The notes beneath the pieces are model-generated. The model did no database searches. It was given only the letters and a program-made list of their open reading frames with translations, and had not been told where the DNA came from. From contig NZ_JARVWS010000002.1 of NCBI RefSeq assembly GCF_029846275.1, forward strand, positions 1,364,001 to 1,428,000: a DNA stretch of 64,000 bases, in the 5' to 3' direction. Made by a program: the position numbers and the translations under genes. Shown here in pieces: positions 33,900 to 43,927 of the stretch. This stretch comes from Nocardioides sp. CER19 (lineage in GTDB: Bacteria > Actinomycetota > Actinomycetes > Propionibacteriales > Nocardioidaceae). Every line of letters begins with the position of its first letter. Position 1 is the first letter of the stretch.

Positions 33900-34919
33900 A
33901 TGCAGAACGACCGCAGGCTCGCGGTGCTCCGGGCGATCGTCGAGGACTACGTGTCCACCGAGGAGCCGGTCGGCTCCAAGGCGCTCGTCGAGCGACACGG
34001 CCTGGGTGTCTCGTCCGCGACCGTGCGCAACGACATGGCCGTCCTCGAGGAGGAGGGCTACATCACCCAGCCGCACACGAGCGCCGGTCGGGTGCCGACC
34101 GACAAGGGCTACCGCCTCTTCGTCGACAAGCTCTCGACCCTCAAGCCGATGAGCCAGGCCGAGCGGCGCGCGATCGCCAGCTTCCTCGACGGCGCCGTCG
34201 ACCTCGACGACGTCGTCCAGCGCTCGACGCGCCTGTTGTCGCAGCTCACCCGGCAGGTCGCGGTCGTGCAGTACCCGATCCTCGCCCGGTCGACGGTGCG
34301 GCACGTCGAGCTCGTCGCGCTCGCGCCCAGCCGGCTCCTCGTCGTGCTCATCCTCTCGACCGGCCGGGTCGAGCAGCGTCTCGTCGAGCTGCCGGTCGCC
34401 GTCGACGAGGACGCGCTGTCCGAGCTGCGCAACCGGGTCAACCGGGCCGCCGTCGGCCAGGTGATCGCCGACGCGGCCGCCGCGCTGCGGGCGCTGCCGG
34501 AGCAGGTCGTCCCGCACGACAAGGCCGCGGCACCGATCGTCGACACCCTCGTCGACGCGATGTCCGACCACCGCTCCGACGAGCGGATCGCGGTCGCGGG
34601 CGCCTCCAACCTGGCCCGCTACGGCGACAGCTTCGACACCTCCGTCCGTCCGCTGCTCGAGGCGCTCGAGGAGCACGTCGTGCTGCTCAAGCTCATCGGC
34701 GAGGCGACCTCGGGCGGACTCGTCACCGTCCGCATCGGCGCGGAGGGACCCTACGAGGAGCTGTCCTCGACCAGCGTCGTCACGACCGGCTACGGCCCGG
34801 GTGACGAGGCGCTGGCCACTCTCGGCGTCGTCGGACCCACCCGTATGGACTACCCAGGCACGATGGCAGCAGTGCGAGCGGTGGCGCGTTATGTCTCGCG
34901 CATCCTCGACGAGGCCTGA
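33900..34919 (+). CDS. hrcA: heat-inducible transcriptional repressor HrcA
   Basis: This 339-residue repressor has an N-terminal winged helix ([22 protein letters not shown], then [18 protein letters not shown]) followed by the dimerisation and GAF-like domains. It binds CIRCE and needs GroEL for activity. The ATG at 33900 follows AGGAGGT, which decides the start over an in-frame ATG 30 bases earlier inside the operator. dnaJ follows 23 bases after the stop, forming the classic hrcA-dnaJ-rsmE operon. Confidence 0.96.
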   Translation: MQNDRRLAVLRAIVEDYVSTEEPVGSKALVERHGLGVSSATVRNDMAVLEEEGYITQPHTSAGRVPTDKGYRLFVDKLSTLKPMSQAERRAIASFLDGAVDLDDVVQRSTRLLSQLTRQVAVVQYPILARSTVRHVELVALAPSRLLVVLILSTGRVEQRLVELPVAVDEDALSELRNRVNRAAVGQVIADAAAALRALPEQVVPHDKAAAPIVDTLVDAMSDHRSDERIAVAGASNLARYGDSFDTSVRPLLEALEEHVVLLKLIGEATSGGLVTVRIGAEGPYEELSSTSVVTTGYGPGDEALATLGVVGPTRMDYPGTMAAVRAVARYVSRILDEA

Positions 34920-34942
34920 AAACCAAGGAAGAGAACGAAGCG

Positions 34943-36100
34943 TTGGACCCCTACGAGCTCCTCGGCGTCGACCGTGACGCCGACGACGCGACCATCAAGA
35001 AGGCCTACCGGAAGCTGGCCCGGGAGTACCACCCCGACGTCAACCCCGACCCGGTCGCCCAGGAGAGGTTCAAGGAGGTCTCGCACGCCTACGAGATCCT
35101 CTCGGACCCGCAGAAGCGCGCGGCGTACGACCGCGGCGGCGACCCGTTCGCCGGCGGCTTCGGCGCCGGTGCCGGCTTCTCCTTCACCGACATCATGGAC
35201 GCCTTCTTCGGCGGCCAGGGCGGCGCGGCGGCCGGACGCGGGCCGCGTCCCCGCGTACGCCGCGGCCAGGACGCGCTGATCCGGCTCGACATCGACCTCG
35301 CCGAGGCGGCGTTCGGTGTCACCCGCGAGCTGAAGGTCGACACGGCCGTCACCTGCGAGACCTGTCACGGCGACGGGGCCGCCCCCGGCACGAAGCCGGT
35401 CACCTGCGAGACGTGTGGCGGCGCCGGCGAGGTCGCGCACGTGCAGCGCTCGTTCCTCGGCGAGATCCGCACGCTGCGCCCGTGCGCGGCTTGCCGCGGC
35501 TTCGGCACGATCATCCCCGAGCCCTGCCGCGAGTGCAGCGGCGACGGCCGGGTCCGCACCCGCCGCACCCTGACCGTGAAGATCCCCGCCGGCGTCGACA
35601 ACGGCACCCGCGTCCAGCTCGCCGGCCAGGGCGAGGTCGGCCCGGGCGGTGGCCCCGCCGGCGACCTCTACGTCGAGATCCAGGTCGCCCGGCACCAGGT
35701 CTTCACCCGCCAGGGCAACGACCTGCACTGCACCGTCACGGTGCCGATGACCGCCGCGGCGCTCGGCACGGTGCTGACGCTCCCGACCCTCGAGGCCGAC
35801 CTGGCCTCCGAGACGTCCTCGCCCGATCTGGTCACGTCCTTCGAGCTCGAGGTCAAGCCCGGGACGCAGTCGGGCACCGACCAGACCATCCGTGCCTACG
35901 GCGTCCCCGGTCTGCGCGGCGGCCGCGGCGATCTCGTCGTGACCATCATCGTCGAGACGCCGACCGCGCTCGACCCCGCCCAGGAGGAGCTGCTCAACCA
36001 GCTGGCGTCCCTGCGCGGGGAGCAGCACCCGACCGGCCAGCTCCGTGCCGCCTCCCGGGGCATGTTCGGCCGGCTGCGCGACGCGTTCAACGGGCACTGA
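34943..36100 (+). CDS. dnaJ: chaperone DnaJ (DnaJ2-type)
   Basis: The 385-residue protein has a J domain with HPD at 30-32, a short Gly/Phe segment, four zinc-binding CxxCxGxG repeats ([32 protein letters not shown]) and the C-terminal substrate-binding domain. It stimulates DnaK ATP hydrolysis. The start is a TTG, with AAGGAAGAG about ten bases ahead; no ATG or GTG fits. It overlaps rsmE by one base (TGATG) and belongs to the HrcA-controlled operon. Confidence 0.95.
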   Translation: MDPYELLGVDRDADDATIKKAYRKLAREYHPDVNPDPVAQERFKEVSHAYEILSDPQKRAAYDRGGDPFAGGFGAGAGFSFTDIMDAFFGGQGGAAAGRGPRPRVRRGQDALIRLDIDLAEAAFGVTRELKVDTAVTCETCHGDGAAPGTKPVTCETCGGAGEVAHVQRSFLGEIRTLRPCAACRGFGTIIPEPCRECSGDGRVRTRRTLTVKIPAGVDNGTRVQLAGQGEVGPGGGPAGDLYVEIQVARHQVFTRQGNDLHCTVTVPMTAAALGTVLTLPTLEADLASETSSPDLVTSFELEVKPGTQSGTDQTIRAYGVPGLRGGRGDLVVTIIVETPTALDPAQEELLNQLASLRGEQHPTGQLRAASRGMFGRLRDAFNGH

Positions 36101-36840
36101 TGTCGCTGCCCGTCCACGTCGTGCCGTCGTTGACGGGTGCGTCCGCCGGGGCCGAGGTCACGGTGGACGGCGACGAGGCGCACCACGCCGTCGCCGTACG
36201 ACGGCTGCGGGTGGGGGAGTCGGTCGTGCTCACCGACGGGGCCGGTCAGTCGGTCGTCGGGTCGGTGTCCTCGACGGGGAAGCGCGTCTTCTCCGTGACG
36301 GTCGAGTCGGTGTCGTCCGATCCTGCGCCGACGCCCTCCTTCACCGTGGTGCAGGCGCTGCCGAAGGGCGACCGCGGCGAGCTGGCGGTCGAGGTGCTCA
36401 CCGAGATCGGCGTCGCGACGATCGTGCCGTGGGCCGCCTCTCGGTCGGTGGCCGTGTGGAAGGGCGAAAGGGCCGAGAAGTCACTCGCCCGATGGCGCTC
36501 GACGGCCCGCGAGGCCGCGAAGCAGGCGCGCCGATCGTGGTTCCCGTCGGTCGCGCCGCTCGCGGTGACGGCCGACGTCACGGCCCTGGTGTCGGCGGCC
36601 GACGTCGCCGTGGTGCTGCACGAGGAGGCGTCCTCGCCACTCGGCGCCGTGAACCTTCCCGACGCCGGCGAGGTGCTGGTCGTGGTCGGGCCCGAGGGCG
36701 GTCTGTCGCCGGAGGAGGTGGCGGGGTTCGAGGCCGCGGGTGCCGTGACCGTGCGGCTCGGGGCTGAGGTGCTCCGGACCTCGACCGCCGGACTGGCTGC
36801 CGTCTCCGCGCTGCTCTCTCGTACTTCCCGCTGGAGCTGA
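36100..36840 (+). CDS. rsmE: 16S rRNA (uracil1498-N3)-methyltransferase
   Basis: This 246-residue SPOUT-class enzyme methylates U1498 of 16S rRNA. Hallmarks are HAVAVRRLRVGESVVLTDG in the N-terminal PUA-like domain and the knotted domain with VVGPEGGLSPEE and LGAEVLRTSTAGLAAV. Its start overlaps the dnaJ stop, so translation is coupled. The hrcA-dnaJ-rsmE order is conserved in many Gram-positive bacteria. A convergent gene follows after a 64-base gap with only a weak hairpin. Confidence 0.95.
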   Translation: MSLPVHVVPSLTGASAGAEVTVDGDEAHHAVAVRRLRVGESVVLTDGAGQSVVGSVSSTGKRVFSVTVESVSSDPAPTPSFTVVQALPKGDRGELAVEVLTEIGVATIVPWAASRSVAVWKGERAEKSLARWRSTAREAAKQARRSWFPSVAPLAVTADVTALVSAADVAVVLHEEASSPLGAVNLPDAGEVLVVVGPEGGLSPEEVAGFEAAGAVTVRLGAEVLRTSTAGLAAVSALLSRTSRWS

Positions 36841-36904
36841 GCCTTCGGACGACCGGGCGGCTTGTCTGCGGGCCAAGCTCGCTCCGGGAGAAAACGAAGC
36901 GGTC

Positions 36905-37315
36905 CTATCCCCACCTCTCCCGGACGAACGCTGCCAGGGTTGCGCGCGACGGCTGTCCCCACCCGATGCAGAACGGGTGACCGGCCGGGTCGGCGTACAC
37001 CTGGTGCCCCTCGTCGCCCTCGAGGTCATCGGCGCGGAGCAGGCGGGCGCCGAGGCTCATCGCCTGTTCGTGCGCGCGCCTCGGGTCCTCGACATGGAGG
37101 TCCATGTGCACCTGCTGGGGGGCGCCGTCCGGCCAGTCCGGAGGAACGTGTCCGGGTGCCAGCTGAACGCCGATCCTCCACTCACCGGCCGCATCGATGA
37201 CGCTGTGGAACGTCTCGTCGTCGAAGACGTGGCCGTCGAGCATTCCAGCCCAGAAGGCGCTCTCAGCGTGGAGGTCGGCGGCGTCGAACACGACGACGCT
37301 TCGGATCGGCTCCAT
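36905..37315 (-). CDS. VOC-superfamily (glyoxalase-like) protein
   Basis: This 136-residue protein has two beta-alpha-beta-beta-beta modules typical of the VOC fold: an N-terminal VVVFDAADLHAESAFWAGML and a C-terminal QVYADPAGHPFCIGWG. Metal ligands may include a histidine in HMDLHVEDP. These proteins bind or transform small molecules; the substrate is unknown. The ATG at 37315 gives the usual length, although the frame is open further upstream. It marks the start of an accessory stretch inserted between rsmE and the HIT-phoH block. Confidence 0.82.
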   Translation of the reverse strand: MEPIRSVVVFDAADLHAESAFWAGMLDGHVFDDETFHSVIDAAGEWRIGVQLAPGHVPPDWPDGAPQQVHMDLHVEDPRRAHEQAMSLGARLLRADDLEGDEGHQVYADPAGHPFCIGWGQPSRATLAAFVRERWG

Positions 37316-37375
37316 GACGCCGACTGTAGGAACGGCGCGAACAGTCCGCCAGAGGTGACTCTCCTTCTCTGGTTC

Positions 37376-38785
37376 ATGCACGGCGGTGCAGTCCTCGGGA
37401 CGCCCGCGGAAGCGTGGGCGCGTCGCCAACCTTCGCTCTCGTTCGACTACGTCCCGGCCGACGTGCTGGCGCGTGCCGAGTGGGCGCTGAAGGACCGCCG
37501 GCAGGCGATGCTGGAGGAGTACGACCTCGCCCTGGCCTGGGCCGACCTGCACGGCGAGCCACCCGCGGTGGAGGTCGAGGGTGGGGACCGGCTGGTCCGG
37601 CTCGGCGGCCTCGGCACCCCACTGGTGCGGGACCTGTGCCTCGAAGAGCTCGCTGTGGCGCGCAGCGAACACGTCCACGCCACCCGGTCCCTGCTCGCCG
37701 ACCTGCTCGACCTGCGCCACCGGCTCCCGCGGCTGTGGGTGGCGGTCCAGGGGCTGCGGGTCGAGCCCTGGGTGGCCCGCAAGATCGCCTCCCTGTCCCG
37801 CCGTCTCGACCGTGACGCGGTCGCCCTCGTCGACGTGGCGGTGGCCGAGGCCGTCGGCCTCAGCCACGGGCGGCTGCTCGAGCTGGCCGAGGCCAAGATC
37901 ATCGAGGCCGACACAGCCGCCCGCGCCACCGAACTCGCCGACGCCCGGTTGTTGAAGGGGGCGTGGGTGACCGGGACCCGGCACGACGCCCCGGCCGGGC
38001 TCCGCGACGTCTTCGCCCGGATCGAGGCCGCCGACGCGGTCTGGCTCGACGCCACCCTCCAACGCGTCGCCGACCTCCTCGCCACCGATCCCGACCGGCG
38101 TGCCACCCACCACCCCGAGCTCGGACCCACCCCGACGCGCGACGAGTTGCGGGCCGCCGCGTTCGGCTGGCTGGCCCGCCCCCACGACCTCGCCGACCTC
38201 CTCGGCCTCCTCGACACCCAGGCCGACGACCAGCAGCAGAACCGTCAGAGCCGGCAGGGTCACCGCAGGCGGGCGGTGCTGTTCGTGCACCTGCACCAGT
38301 CCGCCCTCCACGGCGCGAGCGGGGTCGCCCGCTCCACCACCCTCGGGCCGCTGCTGCTCGACCAGGTCCGCCACCTCCTCCGCCACGCCCACGTCGACCT
38401 CACACCGGTCATCGACCTCAACACCGGCGCCAGCGTGAACGGCTACGAGCACCCCGAGGCCGTCAAACAGCGCACCCTGCTCCGCACTCTGGTCCCCGCC
38501 TTCCCCCACGCCACCGGCACCGAGGCCAGCCGGGTCGACCACGACCACGCCGTGCCCTACGACCCCCTCGGACCACCCGGCCAGACCGGAGACCACAACG
38601 ACGCCCCGCTGACCCGACACAACCACCGCGCCAAGACCCACCTCGGCTACCAGGTCCGACAACTCGCACCCGGCACCTACCTGTGGACCACCCCCCGCGG
38701 GCTCCACCGACTCGTCAACCACACCGGCACCCACCACCTCACCGACGACGACCTCGACCTCATCCGACGCATCCACGCCGCCTGA
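37376..38785 (+). CDS. DUF222/13E12-type protein with C-terminal HNH nuclease
   Basis: This protein of about 469 residues has an N-terminal DUF222 domain rich in Ala, Leu and Arg (a helical region from about 20 to 330) and a C-terminal HNH motif: SRVDHDHAVPYDP then TRHNHRAKTHLGY. The 13E12 family occurs in many copies in actinobacterial genomes and may spread as a selfish or gene-conversion element. The start is uncertain; a GTG at 37355 in the same frame is also possible, and no ribosome site is clear for either. A DNA-cleaving role is inferred from the HNH residues. Confidence 0.85.
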   Translation: MHGGAVLGTPAEAWARRQPSLSFDYVPADVLARAEWALKDRRQAMLEEYDLALAWADLHGEPPAVEVEGGDRLVRLGGLGTPLVRDLCLEELAVARSEHVHATRSLLADLLDLRHRLPRLWVAVQGLRVEPWVARKIASLSRRLDRDAVALVDVAVAEAVGLSHGRLLELAEAKIIEADTAARATELADARLLKGAWVTGTRHDAPAGLRDVFARIEAADAVWLDATLQRVADLLATDPDRRATHHPELGPTPTRDELRAAAFGWLARPHDLADLLGLLDTQADDQQQNRQSRQGHRRRAVLFVHLHQSALHGASGVARSTTLGPLLLDQVRHLLRHAHVDLTPVIDLNTGASVNGYEHPEAVKQRTLLRTLVPAFPHATGTEASRVDHDHAVPYDPLGPPGQTGDHNDAPLTRHNHRAKTHLGYQVRQLAPGTYLWTTPRGLHRLVNHTGTHHLTDDDLDLIRRIHAA

Positions 38786-38793
38786 CCCCGTCC

Positions 38794-39339
38794 CTACCGA
38801 GCGTCGGCCTCCCGCTGCGCGGTGGTGAGGTCGTCCAGGCTCCGTCTCGTCCGCTCCGGCGGCGTACCTCCGGCAGCGCGACCGACGGCCGTCATGGTGA
38901 GGACCTCCCACCCGATGGCGAGGCGGAGGTCGGTGGTGAGCCCGTCGGCGTCGAAGGCGCGGAACTGTCGGCAGGCCAGGCCCATCGCGGCGGCTTGGAG
39001 CGTGAAGTGGGCGACGGCCTGACCGAGGTCGTAGTCCGCGAACTCCGAGTAGAGCAGCCCGCTGTCGCCGATGTGCCGGTGGGCGACGTTCACGACCAGG
39101 GCGCTCGCGTCGGGCGCCCACCGGCGGGCGCTGGGCGCGAGCCGACGCACGAGCGCGTCGTGGTCGGGCCCACCGCGGCGGGCGATGACGAACGCCCACG
39201 GCTGCGAGTTGCCCGCCGACGGCGCCCAGCGGGCCGCCTCGAGCAGCTGGTCGACGTCGCAGTCCGCCAGGGCGTGGTCGGCGTCGAACTGCAGGGGACT
39301 GAACCGCCCGCGCAGGAGTGGGTGGATCTCCAGGTCCAT
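38794..39339 (-). CDS. nitroreductase-family protein
   Basis: This 181-residue protein has the FMN-binding pattern of nitroreductases: an N-terminal RFSPLQF, then LLEAARWAPSAGNSQPWAFVIARR, and a dimer-interface helix in DLGQAVAHFTLQAAAMGLACRQF. It would reduce nitro or quinone compounds with NAD(P)H. It is near the lower size limit for the family. The gene is 49 bases upstream of a small secreted-protein gene on the same strand. Confidence 0.83.
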   Translation of the reverse strand: MDLEIHPLLRGRFSPLQFDADHALADCDVDQLLEAARWAPSAGNSQPWAFVIARRGGPDHDALVRRLAPSARRWAPDASALVVNVAHRHIGDSGLLYSEFADYDLGQAVAHFTLQAAAMGLACRQFRAFDADGLTTDLRLAIGWEVLTMTAVGRAAGGTPPERTRRSLDDLTTAQREADAR

Positions 39340-39388
39340 ACGGGCGAAAGTGCGGCGGACGCCGCGACATTCCCCGGGGCGTCCGGGG

Positions 39389-39631
39389 TCAGTCGAGCAG
39401 GCCGCGGGTCCGGGCGAGCGACATCTGCTCCTTGCGGTAGGTGATCGCGTCGATGGGGTCGTAGGTCGTGCTCGACGGAGTGGCCGAGCAGCCGTCCGAG
39501 AGCTGGTGCGCCGAGGCCCGCGTGGTGGTGAGCGTGGCGGTGAGCGTGGTGGTGAGCGTGGTGGTGAGCGTGGTGGTGAGCGCGGCTGCGGCGATCGACG
39601 TTCCGAGAAGGGCGCCGTCGTGGGTGTTCAT
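39389..39631 (-). CDS. small secreted protein with tandem LTTT repeats in its signal peptide (80 aa)
   Basis: The protein starts MNTHDGALLGTSIAAAA and continues with five LTTT-type tetrapeptides before RASA, which would make an unusual Thr-rich export signal. The mature part is short (YDPIDAITYRKEQMSLARTRGLLD). A good AAGGAGA ribosome site precedes the ATG at 39631. I do not recognise a family. The repeat is encoded by five 12-base units that could gain or lose copies. Whether it is really exported is uncertain because Thr lowers hydrophobicity. Confidence 0.6.
   Translation of the reverse strand: MNTHDGALLGTSIAAAALTTTLTTTLTTTLTATLTTTRASAHQLSDGCSATPSSTTYDPIDAITYRKEQMSLARTRGLLD
39522..39581. 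repeat. minisatellite of five 12-base units
   Basis: GTGGTGGTGAGC is repeated five times in tandem, with one base change in the second copy (GTGGCGGTGAGC). Each unit encodes LTTT on the minus strand, so copy-number change would keep the frame and alter the length of the signal region. Confidence 0.9.
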
Positions 39632-39917
39632 CGCGGTCTCCTTCACGACCCGCCCCGGGAGGGCGGAACACGGCTGAGGCTCCGCGTGGCTGCTGAACGT
39701 GACCGGAACGGCACGGGGAACTCTCGACTCGGGCGCCGGACCGGCCCTCGACCCGGTGTCCGGGCTGCGGCCGGCGACGGTGGGACAGACGCGGTCTCCC
39801 TCCGCTCCGCGGGCGACCGTCGATGCGCGGCACACGCCCTACGTCTGGGCAGGGGCGAACCGGCGGAGCACCGAGCGATGGTCGACCACCACGCGCGGCG
39901 GGGGAGCGATGGACCTG
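39632..39917. other. gap with no recognised gene
   Basis: This stretch holds the leader of the LTTT-repeat gene, including GGCGGAACACGGC and a GC-rich segment. I see no tRNA, riboswitch or convincing coding frame. Codon-like composition on both strands is explained by high GC. Confidence 0.4.
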
Positions 39918-40058
39918 TCAGGCGGCCGCCGCCCGGTAGCCGGACTCCTCCGGGTCGACTCGGGGGTCGGGCTCCTCGGGGATACCGGGCGCGACCGGGT
40001 CCGGGGCGTCGGGCGAGAGGTCGGGATCGGCGCCGGGCTCGAGCGGAGTCGTGGTCAT
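39918..40058 (-). CDS. small Pro/Asp/Glu-rich protein (46 aa)
   Basis: The product starts MTTTPLEPGADPDLSPDAP and is dominated by Pro, Asp and Glu with a final RAAAA. It is probably disordered and cytosolic. It resembles short acidic proteins often seen in Nocardioides, but I know no function. No ribosome binding site is visible, and the frame is open another 22 codons upstream, so the start is uncertain. Confidence 0.45.
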   Translation of the reverse strand: MTTTPLEPGADPDLSPDAPDPVAPGIPEEPDPRVDPEESGYRAAAA

Positions 40059-40153
40059 GGAGGGCCGGTACCCCGGTCGGGCGGGGTCGTTGCGTATCAC
40101 CCGACCGTGTGCAGGGCTCCTCAACCGAAAGCCCGGATCGACGGAGGAACGAC

Positions 40154-40354
40154 ATGGACACGACGCTCTGCCCCGACTGTGGTGCGTTGGCCGAGGTGCA
40201 GTGGCGCGACGTCATGGAGAGCACCGACGGCCCGATCGAGCACGCCAAGATCATGTGCGTCAGCGGGCACTGGTTCCTGCTGCCCGTGGAACACCTCGTG
40301 CAGCCGACCCCCACGCCGGTCGAGCGCCGCCGCTCCCCGGCGAGATGGGGCTAG
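40154..40354 (+). CDS. small zinc-ribbon-like protein (66 aa)
   Basis: The protein starts MDTTLCPDCGALAEVQWRDV and has a CPDC pair at residues 6-9, with a further Cys and His in KIMCVSGHWFLLP that could complete a zinc site. A strong GGAGGAAC ribosome site lies just before the ATG. Similar short proteins occur in actinobacteria without known function. The stop overlaps the end of the convergent winged-helix gene by four bases. Confidence 0.7.
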   Translation: MDTTLCPDCGALAEVQWRDVMESTDGPIEHAKIMCVSGHWFLLPVEHLVQPTPTPVERRRSPARWG

Positions 40355-41397
40355 CGCGCGAGGAGCGTCTCCAAGCGGCTGATCTCCTCGTCCAGCCCCG
40401 CCCGCTCGCCCGCGGTGAGCGACCTGAGCAGCGAGACGTCCGACACCCGGCCGTCCTCGATGCGCCACAGCCCCTCGAGCCAGCCGTCGACGAGGATGAC
40501 GTTGGCCACCCCGCCGTTCACGCCCATCCACGCCCGACGCTTCTCGGGCTCTGTCACCCGGTCCCGGGCGGCGTGGGAGAGCCAGACGTTGTCGTAGGTG
40601 CCGAGCAGTCGGACGGGCGCGGGCGCGTCCTCATCGGCGAGCGGGCCGTCCGGGATGTCGAAGAGCACGCGGCCGGACTCGTCGGTGTGCCGCACGAGGT
40701 CGTCCATCGCAGCGACCACCGGTCCGAGCCTGGTCACCCCTGACCAGGTCGTCACGTCGGCGGCCGACGCCGGGCCGAACGCGGCCAGGTAGCGGCGGAC
40801 GATCTCCTGCACGTCCGGCTCCGCCAGCGGACGGCCGGTCCAGCGGTCGACGTAGTCGTAGACGACGCCGCCCGACGCCTTCCAGCACCCGCGCGGGGGC
40901 AACTGGGCGAGCGGCGCGAGGACGCGGGCCAGCTGCCCCAGCGCCGTCGGCGGTACGTCGGGATGGCGCTGCGCCAGGCGCGCGCAGATCTCCGGCTGGC
41001 CCAATGGGCCGTCGGCGAGGACCTCGCCGAGCTCGGCCACGAACCGCTCCCGATCGAGGCCGAGCGCCGGCCGCACGACCTGCGACGCCTTCATCTCCCG
41101 CTCGCGCACCGGCTCGGTCCACGGCCGGAGCGTGACGGCGTCGTCGGGCTCGACCAGGTGGATGGTGCCGCGCAGGCAGCCGATCCGGACGAGCCGACGC
41201 TCCGCGAGCGCCTGCGACACCTCGAGCGGGTCCAGGTCGTCGAGCCGCGCCGCGAGTGAGAGGTACGGCGGCAGCGACTCCTGCGCCTGGAGCCCGACGA
41301 GCCGCGTGACGAGTGCCGAGGGGGAGCCGGTGGTGCGCTCGAGGAGCTGCTGGCGGTGCAGCAGCGTCCGGTTGAGGGCGCGACGGGTCAGCTTCAC
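40351..41397 (-). CDS. winged-helix DNA-binding domain protein (AlkX/YcaQ-like)
   Basis: This 348-residue protein resembles the winged-helix DNA-binding family related to the YcaQ/AlkZ DNA glycosylases. Features are an N-terminal LVGLQAQES (a QxQ-type motif), RGTIHLVEP, and a central LAAFGPASAADVTTWSGV. YcaQ unhooks DNA crosslinks, and the actinobacterial relatives are less studied. The GTG at 41397 lies ten bases after the stop of the upstream lipoprotein, so the two may share a transcript. Confidence 0.78.
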   Translation of the reverse strand: MKLTRRALNRTLLHRQQLLERTTGSPSALVTRLVGLQAQESLPPYLSLAARLDDLDPLEVSQALAERRLVRIGCLRGTIHLVEPDDAVTLRPWTEPVREREMKASQVVRPALGLDRERFVAELGEVLADGPLGQPEICARLAQRHPDVPPTALGQLARVLAPLAQLPPRGCWKASGGVVYDYVDRWTGRPLAEPDVQEIVRRYLAAFGPASAADVTTWSGVTRLGPVVAAMDDLVRHTDESGRVLFDIPDGPLADEDAPAPVRLLGTYDNVWLSHAARDRVTEPEKRRAWMGVNGGVANVILVDGWLEGLWRIEDGRVSDVSLLRSLTAGERAGLDEEISRLETLLAR

Positions 41398-41407
41398 CGC
41401 CGCATCA

Positions 41408-41959
41408 TCACTGGACGGTGATGGCGCGGTCCACCTTCTGGGGCGGCTTGCCCTCACCGCCCGACGGGTCGTCGACGGCGACCTCGAACGTGTAGGAGCC
41501 GGCCGGGAGCTTCGACACGTTCACCGTGCCGGCGTACGGGTAGAGCTTGTCCATCCAGCCCTCGGCGGTGAAGTGGCCGTGCAGCACCTTCTTGCCGCTG
41601 CCGTCGAGGATGCGCCAGGGCACGTTGGCCTCGGGGGAGTTCGCCGTCCCGCTCGCGTCGAAGGACCCCGACACGGTCGCGCCGTCAGCGGGCGCGTCCA
41701 GCGTGATGAGGGTGTCCGCGGAGATGGGGGAGGACGACTCGGCCGGCGCCGAGGTGGTCGTGGTCGGTGTCTCGGTGGGCTCCGTCGGTGCGCTCGTCGT
41801 CGGCGCCGCGGTCGTCGGGTCCGCGGCCGGGTCGTCGGCGACGTTCGTCAGGTCGTCGCTGCCGCACGCCGCGAGGGCGAGCGTCGTCAGGGCGGCAGCG
41901 GCGAGGAGCGACGTACGGCGGAGCAGGGTGCTGTTTCCGAGCACGGGGCTGTTTCGCAT
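41408..41959 (-). CDS. lipoprotein with Gmad2-type immunoglobulin-like domain
   Basis: The 183-residue product has a signal peptide ending in the lipobox LAAC (Cys near residue 32), a Thr/Pro/Ala linker of about 45 residues, and a C-terminal Ig-like domain starting LITLDAPADGATVSGSF. Gmad2 domains appear in spore-germination and secreted proteins and are probably binding modules. It diverges from the HIT gene, with only 26 bases between the two starts, so promoters must overlap. Confidence 0.8.
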   Translation of the reverse strand: MRNSPVLGNSTLLRRTSLLAAAALTTLALAACGSDDLTNVADDPAADPTTAAPTTSAPTEPTETPTTTTSAPAESSSPISADTLITLDAPADGATVSGSFDASGTANSPEANVPWRILDGSGKKVLHGHFTAEGWMDKLYPYAGTVNVSKLPAGSYTFEVAVDDPSGGEGKPPQKVDRAITVQ

Positions 41960-41985
41960 GGGACCAGTGTGACACCATCGGGCGC

Positions 41986-42330
41986 GTGGCCACGGACGCG
42001 AACTGCCTGTTTTGCAAGATCGTCGCCGGCGAGATCCCCGGCGAAATCGTCCACCAGGACGACCGTCTGGTCGCCTTCCGCGACATCTCGCCGAAGGCCC
42101 CGCTGCACGTACTGATTGCGCCGCGCGACCACCAGCCGAACGCCGCGGCCTCGGTGGCCGCCGACCCGACGATCGTCGGCGAGCTCGTCGCCGCGGCCGC
42201 CGTCATCGCCGAGCGGGAGGGCTACCCGGCCTACAACCTGCTCTTCAACACGGGTGCCGAGGCGGGCCAGACGATCTTCCACACGCACCTGCACCTGCTC
42301 GCCGGCGGCATCACCGCGCTCCCGGTCTAG
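41986..42330 (+). CDS. HIT-family (HINT-type) nucleotide hydrolase
   Basis: This 114-residue protein has the histidine triad in TIFHTHLHLLAGG (HxHxH). It begins CLFCKIVAGEIPGEIV, where the CxxC is typical of zinc-binding HINT proteins. HINT enzymes hydrolyse nucleoside phosphoramidates and acyl-adenylates. The GTG at 41986 gives the standard length. phoH follows after about 106 bases, as in many actinobacteria. Confidence 0.93.
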   Translation: MATDANCLFCKIVAGEIPGEIVHQDDRLVAFRDISPKAPLHVLIAPRDHQPNAAASVAADPTIVGELVAAAAVIAEREGYPAYNLLFNTGAEAGQTIFHTHLHLLAGGITALPV

Positions 42331-42384
42331 CGGCGCCGCGACCTCGCCCGGAACAAGCCGATGGGCGCGTGCGTTCTACACGCG

Positions 42385-42390
42385 TAGCAT
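42385..42390 (+). promoter_or_regulatory. -10 box upstream of phoH
   Basis: TAGCAT lies 46 bases before the phoH GTG. It would place the transcript start near 42398, downstream of an in-frame ATG at 42390, which argues against that earlier start. Confidence 0.45.
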
Positions 42391-42436
42391 GGGCGGCCAG
42401 AGATGGGTGCCGCCCGCCGTCGACCAGAAAGCTCAC

Positions 42437-43434
<998 letters not shown>

Positions 43435-43438
<4 letters not shown>

Positions 43439-43899
43439 GCATCGAGATCCTCAACGAGTCCGAGGCGGACCTCGACGTCGACCACCTGGCCAAGCTGGCC
43501 CGGTTCGTGATGGACCGGATGCGGGTCCACCCGATGGCGGAGCTCTGCATCAAGCTCGTCGACGAGGCGACCATCGCCGAGCTCAACGAGCAGTGGATGG
43601 GCAAGGAGGGGCCGACCGACGTGCTCGCCTTCCCGATGGACGAGCTGCGTCCCGGGCTGCTCGACGAGGAGCCGGAGGAGGGTGTCCTCGGCGACCTCAT
43701 GATCGCCCCGACGATCGCGGTGAAGCAGGGCGAGGCTGCCGGTCACGGCACGGTCGCCGAGGTCGAGCTGCTGACCACGCACGGGATCCTGCACCTGCTC
43801 GGCTACGACCACGCCGAGCCGGAGGAGCACCGCGAGATGTTCGGGCTCCAGGCCGAGATCCTCCAGGAGTGGGGCTCGCAGGCCAAGGCGCCCCAGTAG
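43435..43899 (+). CDS. ybeY: endoribonuclease YbeY
   Basis: This 154-residue metalloprotein carries the zinc motif HGILHLLGYDH at 116-126 and the upstream GPTDVLAFPM. YbeY takes part in 16S rRNA maturation and 70S quality control. It is coupled to phoH by overlap and followed 28 bases later by the CorC-like gene. The order phoH-ybeY-corC-(deaminase-like)-era matches mycobacteria up to the deaminase-like gene. Confidence 0.95.
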
Positions 43900-43927
43900 C
43901 CGCGGCCCGCACCCACCACACACCGAG

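Noticed and set aside
36977-37375. Long upstream extension of the DUF222/HNH frame
   Set aside because: It runs antisense through the VOC gene, which has clear family motifs; the extension is a product of high GC.
39522-39581. CRISPR-like array
   Set aside because: The units are 12 bases in direct tandem with no spacers and lie inside a coding frame.
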